From positions 23,716,965 through 23,780,964 of the forward strand of contig CM064632.1 of NCBI GenBank assembly GCA_032717465.1: a DNA stretch of 64,000 bases, given 5' to 3'. Of the stretch, positions 22,421-32,489 are shown in pieces. This stretch comes from Coenobita brevimanus. Taxonomy: Eukaryota > Arthropoda > Malacostraca > Decapoda > Coenobitidae. Made by a program: the position numbers and the translations under genes. Positions within the stretch are counted from its first letter, which is position 1, and each line of letters starts with the position of its first letter. Under the pieces are notes generated by a model. That model made no database searches. It saw only the letters and a list, made by a program, of their open reading frames with translations, and was not told the DNA's origin.

Positions 22421-25183
22421 TCAAAGGGTGCAAGGATTGTATGGGTGAGGATGAAAGTAGGTATACAAGCGTGGGCGATTGTATGTGTGTATGCCCCGAC
22501 AGAGGATCGAGTGGCAAGAGTGAAAGATGAGTTTTGGGCGAGTGTAGAAGCGTGTATGGACAAGTTTGAGAGGAGCGAGAGAGTGCTGTTGATTGGAGAC
22601 ATGAATGGCAAAGGTGGGAATGTACGAGTGGATGGAGTGGTTGGTCAGTGGGGTGTGCCAGCTGATGTAGATGGGAATGGAAGTGCTTTGGTGGACATCT
22701 GTGCTTGTAAGGGGTTGGCAATAGCCAACACCTGCTTTCGGCATAAGATGATCCACCGGTATACATGGAGAGTAATGAGGAGGATGGATGGTGAACTTGT
22801 TGAACGAAAGGCAATGATAGACTACGTGTGTGTGGATGAGCGAATGAGAAGACAAGTGTTGGATGCAAGAGTGTGGAGAGGGTGGGGGGAATGGAGTCTC
22901 GGACCATCACTTAGTGATGGCCAAGGTAGAGCTGCAAAGAAAGTGGTTGAGGAGACGAAGGGGAAGACAGGAGGAAGCAATTCCTGTGAGAAGAGTGGAG
23001 AAATTGCAAGACAGTAAGAAAATGACAGAGTATAAGAGCATAGTGGAAGAAAGACTGGGAAGGTATGAGCTAGAGCAGATGAAAGGGGTGGAAGACGTAT
23101 GTAAGATATTCACGGAAGAGATAGGCGCAGCGTGTGAGGCGGTTTGTGGAGTGAGGAGGAGATGCAAGGGTGTGCAAGGGACAGCATGGTGGAATGATGA
23201 GGTGAAACGAGCTGTGGAACAAAAGAAGAAGGCATACAGTGAATGGTTAGCGAGTAGAGGTAGGGGAGAAGATGAGAGAGAGAAGAGAGAGGTATATGTG
23301 AGCAGGAGAAGGGAGGTTAAGAGACTGGTGAAGGAGAGTAAAAAGAAAGTGGATGAAGAGTTTGGGAGAAATCTGAGTGTGAAATGGAGGGAGAGTAAGA
23401 AATTGTTTTGGAAGGAGGTAAAGAAAGTAAGGCAGTGTGAAAGGGGAAATAGTAGGGGAATGAAAGATAGGAATAATAGATTGTTGGTGGAGAAGAGAGA
23501 GAAACTGAGGAGATGGAAGGAGCACTTTGAGGATTTGTTGAATGTGGAGAGTGAGAACAGTGCGAGTATAAGTGGTTGGGGAATGGCTGGGAGAAGAAGA
23601 GATGAGAGGAGGGAGGAAGAGATCAGTAGGGCAGAAGTAGTGAAAGCGATGAAGAATATTAAGTTGGGAAAGGCCCCAGGAATTGATGGAGTGTGTGGTG
23701 AAATGCTTAGGGATGGGGGTGAGATTGTTGTGGAGTGGATATGGAAGTTGTGTAGATTGGATTGGGAAGAGGGAAGGGTTCCAGAGGACTGGAAATCAGG
23801 TATAATTGTTCCTTTATACAAAGGAAAAGGAGAGAGAGAAGTATGTGGTAACCATAGGGGTATTTGCCTACTTAGTGTGACTGGTAAAATATATCGTAGA
23901 ATACTCATTGATAGGGTTAGGCATATGACAGAGGAGCTAGTTGGAGAAGAACAAGGGGGATTTAGGAAGGGAAAAGGGTGTGTAGATCAGATATTTGTTC
24001 TAAGATGTTTAGTGGAGAAGTATCTAGAGAAGGGAAGGAAAGTGTATGCTGCCTTCATGGACTTGGAGAAAGCTTATGACAGAATAGATAGGCAAGGTAT
24101 GTGGAAGGTATTAAGAATATATGGAGTGGAGGGGAAATTGTTGAGTGCTGTGAAGAGTATGTACGAGGGAGCTAGGGCTACGGTGCGAATGGATGGTGAG
24201 CTGAGTGAGTTCTTTGATCTCAATGTGGGACTGAAACAGGGTTGTGTGATGTCTCCATGGCTATTTAATATATACATGGATGGGGTTGTAAAGGAGGTGC
24301 AGGGTAGGGCAGTGGATGTGGGGGTGGCTCTAATGAATGAGGGTGAGATTTGGAAGCTTCCGGTGTTGCTGTTTGCTGATGATACAGTGCTGTTGAGTGA
24401 AGATGAATGGGAGTTGCAAGGTTTGGTGAATGAATTTGGGACAGTGTGTAGGAGGAGGAATCTGAAAGTTAATGTAAACAAAAGTAAAGTTATGGTGTTT
24501 GAGAGGAATGAAGTCACAGAGTGTGCAGTGAGGTTGGATGGTGAGGATATGGAGAATGTGAGTGCATTCAAGTACTTGGGTAGTGTGATGAGTAAGGATG
24601 GAACTTTGGGGGATGAAGTGCGTGAAAGGGTACAGCAGGGAAGGAAGGTTGTTGGTACACTGAGAGCAGTGATGAGAAATAGGGAGGTGAGTATGGAAGT
24701 TAAGAAGTCACTGCATGATAGTATTGTGATCCCTACCCTGACGTATGGAAGCGAGGCATGGACCTTACAAGAGGGGAACAAGTCAAGAGTGAGAGCAGTG
24801 GAAATGAGTTACTTGAGAGGAGCATGTGGAGTGACGTGGAGGGACAGGTTGACGAATGAAAAAGTGAAGGAACGCTGTGGGGTGGATGTGGATGTGGTTG
24901 AGAAGATTAGGAGAAATACACTGAGGTGGTTTGGACATGTTGAGAGCATGGAGAATGAAAGACTGATTAAGAGGGTGTATGTAGGTGAGGTGGGGGGAGG
25001 GAGAGGGAGAGGTAGACCGAGGATGAGGTGGAGGGATGGAGTTGAGAGGTATATGAGGGAGGGGGGGGTGAGTTGGGGGGAGGGTAGTCGGATGGTGGGT
25101 GACAGAGCGACTTGGAGGCGTTTTGTCTGCGGCCACCCTTTGTGGGATTAGGGCGTCGGGCTATAGATAGATAGTTAGATAGA
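22421..25183 (+). mobile_element. 5'-truncated RTE-type non-LTR retrotransposon (LINE)
   Basis: About 2.76 kb. The element starts inside the endonuclease domain (first recognisable residues KGARIVWVRMKVG at about 22424) and ends just after the ORF with a short TAGA-type tandem tail at 25163-25183 (atagatagatagttagat). Endonuclease-RT order, a very short 3' UTR and a simple tandem-repeat tail instead of poly(A) fit RTE and related clades. A T22 run lies 60 bp upstream of the truncation. No clear target-site duplication was found. The G+A-rich plus-strand composition differs sharply from the flanks. Confidence 0.88.
22445..25151 (+). pseudogene. LINE polyprotein: APE-type endonuclease plus reverse transcriptase, one frameshift
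   Basis: The first frame (22421-about 22885) carries the endonuclease part: VCVYAPTEDRV, LLIGDMNGKGGN, and IDYVCVDERMRR. It ends six bases after a run of Gs; the second frame (from about 22863) resumes with GVSDHHLVMAKV, the expected SDHxxV endonuclease end. One extra base in the G6 run at about 22880-22890 explains the switch. The 762-residue second frame has the RT: LGKAPGIDGVCGEML (268-282), PLYKGKG, HRGICLLSVTGKIYRR, FMDLEKAYDRID with D400, GLKQGCVMSPWLFNIY (456-471) and FADD (504-507, catalytic D506/D507). Then come IPTLTYGSEAW, LRWFGHVESM and a GRGRGRPRMRWRDGV basic block, typical of the C-terminal region of RTE-like ORFs. All RT catalytic residues are kept, so the copy is young. The N-terminal third of the endonuclease is missing, so it cannot be autonomous. 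The RT lacks an upstream promoter here. Confidence 0.9.
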
Positions 25184-25639
25184 CCTGTTGACCTTACCCG
25201 TTGACGTCATTCAGCTTTTGTTAACACTTCAGTTCTGGATATTTTTTTCGATGTCTGAAGTTAAAAGTATCGTCTGTAGCGTGTAGATGTAAGAAACCCG
25301 AAACAAGAAGGCATCCAAATCTCTCTCTCTCGCTCTCTCTCTCTCTCTCATATTCCCATCTCCTCTCTCTACTAAGATGCCTCTCGCAGTGTCCATCCCT
25401 TCCGTGTATTCCCACTTAACTCACCTTCCAAGCTAATCTATACAGTTTGTTGCTCTAAGCATTTCATTCCTGTCCGTGGATTGGGTACATCTGTGAACTA
25501 AATTCTGGTTAACGTCAAGCGATTTTGTTTACCTGAGGGAAATCTATGAAATACAAGTTAATTATTACCCTAGCGTTCTTCACTCACACACCTTTTAACC
25601 CCTTCAACCCGATGACGCAGGTTTCATTTCATTCTTGCT
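25184..25639. other. No gene recognised
   Basis: Contains a (CT)13 array with one interruption at 25320-25349 and otherwise unremarkable sequence up to the piggyBac target site. Confidence 0.5.
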
Positions 25640-25643
25640 TTAA

Positions 25644-25760
25644 CCCGTCACGTCCCGAGCCTTTCCGCACCTATGACATCCCCCAGTCCCGAGCCTTTTT
25701 GGAAAAATTTTTTTTCTTCTAAAACTTCCGCTTAGGTCGAGAAACGATGGAAAATCATGA
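25644..25760 (+). repeat. piggyBac 3'-side terminal/subterminal region
   Basis: CCCGTCACGTCCCGAG, then ctttccgcacctatgacatc, cccagtcccgagcc, a T-rich stretch and aaaacttccgcttaggt. About 115 bp match, inverted, to 36045-36160 of the non-autonomous copy. Confidence 0.9.
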
Positions 25761-26788
25761 AGAAAGTGGTCTCTGCGGTCTATAAGTGGTCTGTACAGGT
25801 GCGGTTTCCCCCCGCAGGTATCGTATTCTGTAATGGGCTGGATATGCGTTAACGTTTTCTATGGTAAGGAATAATGGGACAAACAACACACAACACCTCT
25901 ACATTTATTGAATTTGAACTAATAAACAATAACAGTAACAATATAATGGATTTCAGACACATATATAGGAAAAATAAGCATTGTACCATCGCGCGAGCAT
26001 AGCGAGTTAGGTCCGAGTCGTAACATGCTATATGCTAATTTTCTGGTATGAGTCAACCTATCATTTTTTCTACTTGTATACTTCTGTTTCAATGACAATT
26101 TACCAATTACAACTGTTTGTAAGTGTTTTCAGATGTTTTCATTCATTATGATGACATGCAGCATAAGTTTAGCGCACATCAGCTTAGTAAGCGCACTCGC
26201 TATGACTCGTATTTCAACATACCAAATTGTTTTATCACTTTCCAATTATTTTCCCATTTACATAGAACCTTTCCTCCACCACTGTGAAGGTTTTCAATTA
26301 TTTTCATTCATTACGAGGGCATTTAGCGATATGCTAGGGCCTATTCACGTAGCAACCACGATCTCAAACACTCGTGTTTCATCATCTACTTTATTTATTC
26401 ACTCCAATTATATTTTCCCACTTACATTACACACGTTTACACCCCTCGAATGCACTGTACATACTTACTGCCATTATTTATTCAAGTGAGCGTGAGAATA
26501 TCGCCTGAAAATACCCTCGCAAGGAATGTTTCGTCATACATAATACTCACACACTTATATACTAATTCACTCACACACTTATATACTAATTATTCACTTT
26601 ATCACTTGCTGACTTTTATTTTGACTAATACGTGCCTTATTCATTCGACTAAGCGTCAGGAAATCTTATCTTTATAGACACGCTATGAATATTTGACTTA
26701 GAATATACATCATCATATACAATAATCTGAACTTATATTATACCCGTAAGAATGTCACATAATAAAAAATATATAATAAGGGGCCGTA

Positions 26789-26794
26789 TTTATT
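26789..26794 (-). promoter_or_regulatory. Candidate polyadenylation signal of the piggyBac transposase
   Basis: AATAAA on the minus strand about 215 bp downstream of the stop codon. Others lie further on (for example near 26390). Choice is inferred from position only. Confidence 0.35.
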
Positions 26795-27008
26795 GCACCG
26801 AGCGACAGAATATCGCATCAAACAACCCTCTCTATGTAAGTTTCAACTTAGGGCAGATTTATATACTTACACCCAATGTTTTCACTTATGTTCTACCCGT
26901 AGGCACTTTATACTAATATTTGGCGATCCACATGACTGATATTTTCACAGAGCGTCTGTCTGTCGCATTTACCTCATAATTTCAGCGTCCTTTCGCATTC
27001 ACACCATG

Positions 27009-29393
27009 CTAAAATTGCAGCAACGTGTGATATTCACTAAAACATGGGTGAATACACAGACCCACGTCACACTGCACGCACTCATAGCGGGTGTCCTTCC
27101 TCTGTGTCGTGAGGCTCACCTGGGAATTACTGCACACGTGACACCTGCGCTTGGGCCTAGGTCTGTTGGGCTGGGGAGGGATAGGAGTGGGGAAATGGCG
27201 GCCGGATATTCTCTGGGGAGTCTGGGTAATAGGGGCAGTGCGGGGGCGCTGTTGGGGCCTTTCAACAGCATACTTAGCAAAGATTTCTCGTGTGAGCTCC
27301 CTCACAAACCCTTCAAAGGTTTCCTGAACTCCTGTGGTCATGGCGTGAAGGTGGTGGCAATTCAGAGCAGTGATATCTAGCAAGTGAAAGAACAATTTTT
27401 TATACCACTTCATCGTGGTCCTGGCACACTCTACCGTCGATATCATGGAGTCAGACTGGTCCACGAGGCGCATGTTTATATTGTAATCCATTACACACTC
27501 AGGTTTCCAAACACGACGCCTGCTCTCGCTATGGTAATCAACAGAATCAATACGGTGCATCAAGGGGCGGTGAACCGTGGACAAGAGGCTTACTTCTCTG
27601 TTGTGGTTCCACATTGTTGCAAGGATGTTGTTTGCTTTGAAGAAGACAACCTCACTCCTTGCAAGTTTCCGCCCTACCTTGACCATGTGGCGCCGGTTCA
27701 CCTTCACGGTTCCACAGACTCTCGTTTCATGTCTGTGAAGATAACGAGCGAGAAGAGGGCTAGTGTACCAGTTGTCGAGGTAGAGAACGTGACCACGATG
27801 AAGGTAGTCTTGTATCATCGTCTTTACCACTGCTCCCGAAAGTCCTATACTTCGATCTTCTATTATGTCTGTCTGTGCACCGGTGTACAAGACTATGTCT
27901 TGCACGTATCCAGTCCTACAGTCACACATAACGAAGATCTTGAACCCAAAACGGTGCCTTTTGCTGGGTATATACTGTCTGAATGAAATATTGCCTCTCC
28001 ACAACACGAGACTCTCGTCTATGACGAGATCTCTATAGGGATAGAATGAGGATCGAAAGGTTTGCCTGAGGTGATCAAAGACCAGCCTAATTTGCCTCAT
28101 TTTGTCAGTGTTGTTTGCATTTGCAGGGTCATTAGCATCATAAAAATGGAGGCGACTTAGAATTTGTTGAAACCGATTACGGCTCATCACTTGACCAAAT
28201 ATGGGGGTAAACATAACAGGGTCCCTAGTCCAGTAAGCAGGAATTCTATTTTTTCTTATTATACCCATCAAAAGGACAAGGGCAAAAAATAAGAACATTT
28301 CTGGAATGGAGACAGGGTAATCATAAATCATAGAATGCCTACTCCTTGTTCCCAATCTTTCACTTTCTAGGCGCTGGGCGCTTGCAAACAGGTTTGTTTG
28401 AAAAACGATCTGATCTACGAAGGCCTCACTGAAAAACAGGTGGAAAAAATCCAACCTGCTTGAATTACAGTGAATACCTGGTGCAATGCAGCCAGATCGC
28501 CCTTGCTCAGTGAAGGGGTGAATGAGGGGAGAAAAATCACTCCCATCCTCCCAATCCCACGACACAAATCCCTCGTCCCCATCACCGCCTTCGTCTGGGT
28601 GGGGAGGAGATCCTGGTTGGGGAGGTTGGGGAGAAGGAGTACGGAGGGCTTCCCCACTGTCACTCCTCTTCCCTCTGCCTTTACCCTTTCCATTTCCCTT
28701 ACCCTTACGGCTTTGAGGAACATTAGGGGGCTGTGGGGATGAAATAGGGGAATATTGGGGAGCAGAAGACGTGCTGGGGAATGGTTCCTCCCCACCTTCC
28801 CCCTCCATTACCACATCACGTGCTCTTTCACGCAACCTTGCTCGACCACGTGTTAGGGGATATTGGGGAGCATAAGACGTGCATTGGAGTGGTCCCTCCC
28901 CACCTTCCCCCTCCCTCACAACCCCACGTGATAATGAACGCACCCGCACTGGCCCACGTGATCCACTCTGCCGCCTCACACTGCGTAGGGAGAGCAATGA
29001 CTCACCCACGTCGCTCTCACTTTCCCTAATCCCAGGAATTTCCATTTCACTCCCCACTCCCTCCACTTCACTTCCTACCTCCCCAAACAGAATGCTAGGC
29101 CCATACCTGCTTAGACGACGTGGTGTGCACTCTGGGCCACGATGGGTAATCACCTCCCGTCCATACCACGTGGCAGCACGTCCCACGGCTCCGTCCTCGT
29201 CCTCGTCCTCGACCTCGAATTCTGCTTCCAAGGCACGCTGGGGATAGGGATATGACATACCACGTGCCTTCTTTGCCTCCTGCCCCTCTCTAGCAGCACG
29301 GTAAGTCACGTACTGCCGCTTCCTGGGTGACGGAACTTCCTCGTCACTGCTGGTGGTTTCTTCCTCCTCTGGCTGCACATAATCCTTGTCCAT
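27009..29393 (-). CDS. piggyBac transposase, intact, 794 aa
   Basis: Cut-and-paste DNA transposase that excises and inserts at TTAA. Residues 1-290 are an acidic, low-complexity N-terminal extension (EEEETTSSDEEV at 9-20; EVEDEDEDG at 60-68), with a glycine/lysine stretch SRKGKGNGKGKGRGKR (228-243) that could be a nuclear localisation signal. The DDE core follows (about 310-680): AFVDQIVFQTNLFA, YPVSIPEMFLFFALVLLMGI, YWTRDPVMFTPIFG, then the catalytic aspartates D459 (DLVIDESLVLWRG), D540 (VLYLDNWYTSPLL) and D645 (MRLVDQSDSM). A C-terminal cysteine-rich domain (751-789; CHVC, CVQC, C-x3-C, H) matches the family's PHD-like zinc-binding end. ATG at 29393 is the first in frame; an upstream in-frame stop lies at 29502-29504. 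No frameshift or stop interrupts it. It is longer than typical piggyBac proteins of about 600 residues because of the N-terminus. Insertion in this window appears recent, and activity is plausible but unproven. Confidence 0.95.
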   Translation of the reverse strand: MDKDYVQPEEEETTSSDEEVPSPRKRQYVTYRAAREGQEAKKARGMSYPYPQRALEAEFEVEDEDEDGAVGRAATWYGREVITHRGPECTPRRLSRYGPSILFGEVGSEVEGVGSEMEIPGIRESESDVGESLLSLRSVRRQSGSRGPVRVRSLSRGVVREGEGGEGPLQCTSYAPQYPLTRGRARLRERARDVVMEGEGGEEPFPSTSSAPQYSPISSPQPPNVPQSRKGKGNGKGKGRGKRSDSGEALRTPSPQPPQPGSPPHPDEGGDGDEGFVSWDWEDGSDFSPLIHPFTEQGRSGCIAPGIHCNSSRLDFFHLFFSEAFVDQIVFQTNLFASAQRLESERLGTRSRHSMIYDYPVSIPEMFLFFALVLLMGIIRKNRIPAYWTRDPVMFTPIFGQVMSRNRFQQILSRLHFYDANDPANANNTDKMRQIRLVFDHLRQTFRSSFYPYRDLVIDESLVLWRGNISFRQYIPSKRHRFGFKIFVMCDCRTGYVQDIVLYTGAQTDIIEDRSIGLSGAVVKTMIQDYLHRGHVLYLDNWYTSPLLARYLHRHETRVCGTVKVNRRHMVKVGRKLARSEVVFFKANNILATMWNHNREVSLLSTVHRPLMHRIDSVDYHSESRRRVWKPECVMDYNINMRLVDQSDSMISTVECARTTMKWYKKLFFHLLDITALNCHHLHAMTTGVQETFEGFVRELTREIFAKYAVERPQQRPRTAPITQTPQRISGRHFPTPIPPQPNRPRPKRRCHVCSNSQVSLTTQRKDTRYECVQCDVGLCIHPCFSEYHTLLQF

Positions 29394-29599
29394 CTCCTCG
29401 TCATCCAGTGGGGAATCACTGTCGCCGGTAAAGGTGTCCAGGGTGACTTGAATTTCGCTCTCTGAGAGACCTCTCTTAGCCGTGTCTGAGCAGGACCGTG
29501 GCTACCAGGTGAGTGGACGAGTGGCGGGCTAGCGCGGGTCGCGCGGGGTCGCCGAGTGTCCCCGCCTGGTGGCAGGTAGGGGAAGGTCAGGTGAGGGTA

Positions 29600-29736
29600 C
29601 GTACCGCAAATCAAGCGCGAAATTTGAAAATTGTCGAAATTATGCACATTGCAATTGCACGACGTACTGGTACGTCGCCGGGACTGGCAAATGCAAATCG
29701 TTGCAACGTACCCATACGTCGTCGGGACGGGGCGGG
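29600..29736 (-). repeat. piggyBac 5'-side terminal/subterminal region with internal palindromes
   Basis: Read inward: CCCGCCCCGTCCCGACG, acgtatgggtacgttgcaac, gatttgcatttgccagtccc, ggcgacgtaccagtacgtcg, tgcaattgca. The ACGTAC/GTACGT palindromes are probable transposase contact sites by analogy. The same arrangement is preserved at 35401-35530. Confidence 0.85.
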
Positions 29737-29889
29737 TTAAAGATAACTGAATCCAGCTTTTTTTTTTTCTTGGGGGGGGGGGCTGAAGGAGTTAAACTCT
29801 TCATTCCCCCCTTCATTAGAATTTTCCCCCACAATCTGTATAAAATCGTAAGAACTGATAAATTGAAAAAAAAAAAAATCATCGGAATA

Positions 29890-30505
29890 AGTTTAAGCCG
29901 TATTCGAAGTGGCTTGGGAGATGTAACACCTCTCCCTTGGCGACTTACTCCGCGCATTACACTTCAATATTCTTCTCTGTGTCTCTGATTTGAACTCTGT
30001 GTCTCTAGTTTGAACTCTGTGTTTCTGATTTGAACTCTCTCTCTCTCATTTAAATTATACCTCTAATCTGAACTGTCTCTAATTTGAACTCTGTCTCTAA
30101 TCTGACCTGTCTCTAATTTGAACTCTGTGCCTCTCTTATTTGAACTCTGTGTCTCTAATTTGAACTGTGTCTCTAATTTGAACAGTGTTTCTAAACTGAA
30201 CAATGCATCTCTAATTTGAACCTTGCGTCTCTAATTTGAACTCCGGGTCTCTAATCTGAACTCCGGGTCTCTAATTTGAACTCCGTGTCTCTAATATGAA
30301 CTCCGTGTCTCTAATTTGCACTCTGTCTCTAATCTGAACTGTGTCTCTATCTGAATTCTGCGCATTACACTTCAATATCCTCTTCTTTGTTACTGATCTG
30401 AATTATGCCTTTATTAAAATTTTATAATACACAACAAAATATTAAGGTGTAATATGCAAAATAAATCGCTAAGGAAGAGGCGCTATGAAGCCTTCTATGC
30501 CATCA
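29890..30505 (+). mobile_element. Family A foldback element with a ~20-bp minisatellite grown in its loop
   Basis: The left arm (29897-29960: gccgtattcgaagtggcttg, gtaacacctctcccttggcg, gcgcattacacttcaatatt) pairs with the right arm (30438-30500: aatattaaggtgtaatatgc, aaaataaatcgctaaggaag, aggcgctatgaagcct). The loop is filled by the repeat at 29975-30360. Confidence 0.7.
29975..30360 (+). repeat. ~20-bp minisatellite (GTCTCTAATTTGAACTCTGT)
   Basis: About 18 units of gtctctaatttgaactctgt with substitutions; the array is bracketed by two copies of gcgcattacacttcaatat (29952 and 30360), so the flank was duplicated with it. Confidence 0.93.
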
Positions 30506-31155
30506 GCAATTCAGTCCTAACGATCGTATGTATATAAAAAATCATTAAGACTTTGAATCACATTTAACGCTAATCGATTAAATTAAGCAAAACATTTAAC
30601 GAGTCGTATGTTGAAACCTCTGTGCAAACCCCTAATTCTGTCGATAATTCCTTATGCACATGACGCAGATAAGGCACATTTGGCTTCCTGTAAATTTCTA
30701 ACTGCACCTTGTATAGTGGGATGTAGGCTAACCATTCCTAATAATCACTGTCATCCCCAAAACGACCTTCAAAAATCAGAGACGTGCACTCCAGTTTGCC
30801 ACTTCAGGCTTAAGCATACAACCTTTATATTTGAGAGACGGTACATTTGTCTGATGGCTGGATGTCACAACTATCTGGGGAAAAATTTAGTGTTTCCAGA
30901 AGCTACTTCATCTTTTCGAAATAAAAATTTTAACAGGAATGATAAACAACAAAATGACTCTTCTTCTACCGTCAACATTACCGAGCCATTTTTTGACAGG
31001 GTTTTGACTGAGTATATAAAACAGGTTGTGTAATACGCTGATGGCACAATATGTAATGCCACATAAATGTTTCAAGTATATGACCAAAGACGCAAATCCA
31101 ATCTGTCTATGTGTCCTTATAAACAACTATCACTCTGCTTTTGTTTATTTTCAGT
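30506..31155. other. No gene recognised
   Basis: An open frame of 141 codons (30608-31033, plus) in non-repetitive sequence has no motif I recognise and no codon or context support. Confidence 0.4.
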
Positions 31156-31156
31156 G

Positions 31157-31165
31157 CTGCGCGCG

Positions 31166-31237
<72 letters not shown>
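31157..31237 (+). repeat. (GC)8-(AC)33 alternating purine-pyrimidine tract
   Basis: gcgcgcgcgcgcgcgc continues in phase into acacac, giving about 80 bp of perfect purine-pyrimidine alternation, a classic Z-DNA-prone sequence. Confidence 0.95.
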
Positions 31238-31238
<1 letters not shown>

Positions 31239-31429
31239 TTACACTGTTTTAAATCGAGGTATAATACAAAAAACCTAATGCCTAAAAGCAAGTCCAGCAA
31301 TCCACTCTGGCCAGCACTGAAAAAGCATAGGTGCAATAAAGAAAATTCCTCTCCACCCACCACTACTGCTACCACCTGTCTCAAGCTGCACTACCAGACA
31401 CTTCCACAACTCCCAGCCAAGTGACAACA

Positions 31430-32010
31430 ACAACTACCACCACCACTACACCACCAAAATACCACCACTACCACCACCACCACCACAACAGAAACCACAG
31501 TCACAACATCCACCAATAACCCCCACCACCACCACCACCACAACAACAACAACAACAATCACAACATCCACCAATCACCACCACCACCACCACCACCAAC
31601 ACTGTTACTAATGCTTGTACTACTACTACTACTGCTACTATTACTATCACCACCACCACAGCCACCACTACAACCACATCACCACCATCACAACAGAAAC
31701 CACAAACATAACATCTACCAATCACAACCACCACCATACAATCACCACCAGCACCATCACTACCACCATCACATTCATCACAAGTACCATCAAAATCATC
31801 ACTACTATCACCACCACAACCACCACAACCTCCACCACCAGCAGCACAAAAACGACATTCCCATACACCACCATCACCACCACAATCACTAACACCACCA
31901 CCCACCACTCTCATCACCACCACCTACCACACCCACAGGATCCCCGCCACTCCCTCCACCACCACCACCATCATCATCATCACCACCACGCACTAAGCCC
32001 TCAACTGCTA
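31430..32010 (+). repeat. (CAC/ACC/ATC)-rich cryptic trinucleotide region
   Basis: Long runs of accaccacc, atcaccacc and aacaacaac with a repeated block catccaccaatcaccacc. Frames rich in T, H, I or V/G are artefacts. Confidence 0.9.
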
Positions 32011-32306
32011 GATATAATCCCAGTTGTAAAAACCGTCCGCCACCTTCACTACCCATTGTACCTGCAACAATAAAAACATTACAAAACTGCAATTTCCCTT
32101 AAAGCCTTTGCAACTCTTGAAAACTGAAAACAGTTGCTATTCTCCCGTACTAACAACAACAGCCGCGGCCGAGTATCACCGTAAACGACAAAAATACGTG
32201 GAAAATAACAAAAGTCTGACTCACGAACACTTACGGTCCCTCCTCTCAAAAAAGAAAAAGAAAAGAAAACTGACACGAACAATCAGTGAAGCAAGGAAAT
32301 AACTTT

Positions 32307-32311
<5 letters not shown>

Positions 32312-32361
<50 letters not shown>
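32312..32361 (+). repeat. (GA)25 microsatellite
   Basis: Uninterrupted GA array. Confidence 0.97.
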
Positions 32362-32365
<4 letters not shown>

Positions 32366-32489
32366 GGCCACCGACAAATGCAACAAACATCAACACAACA
32401 GAAGCACAACTGCCGGCACGAACACACCCACATGCAAGAAGGACCACTCAGACAGCAACAGCCGCGCCCATCAACCGGACTAAGGGCCG

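Larger units (their letters stand above)
25644..29736 (-). mobile_element. Complete piggyBac transposon, TTAA target duplications
   Basis: 4093 bp bounded by TTAA at 25640-25643 and 29737-29740. The ends are inverted: the left starts CCCGTCACGTCCCGAG, the right, read inward, starts CCCGCCCCGTCCCGAC. About 15 bp agree with three mismatches, a short imperfect terminal repeat as usual for piggyBac. The transposase (27009-29393, minus) is intact. The left subterminal region repeats the cccgagcctt word at 25655-25665 and 25685-25697; the right subterminal region carries two imperfect palindromes near ACGTAC (29660-29725). The 3' non-coding part is long (25760-27008), AT-rich, and contains a direct repeat of cacacacttatatactaatt at about 26548 and 26572. 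Confidence 0.93.

Noticed and set aside
22907..25136. Minus-strand frames of 92-333 codons
   Set aside because: Antisense of the LINE coding region; its purine-rich sense strand keeps the complement open.
27006..27986. 124- and 200-codon plus-strand frames
   Set aside because: They lie antisense to the piggyBac transposase, whose motifs explain the sequence.
30608..31033. 141-codon frame in non-repetitive sequence
   Set aside because: No domain, signal or known motif recognised, and no neighbouring gene context; length is compatible with chance.
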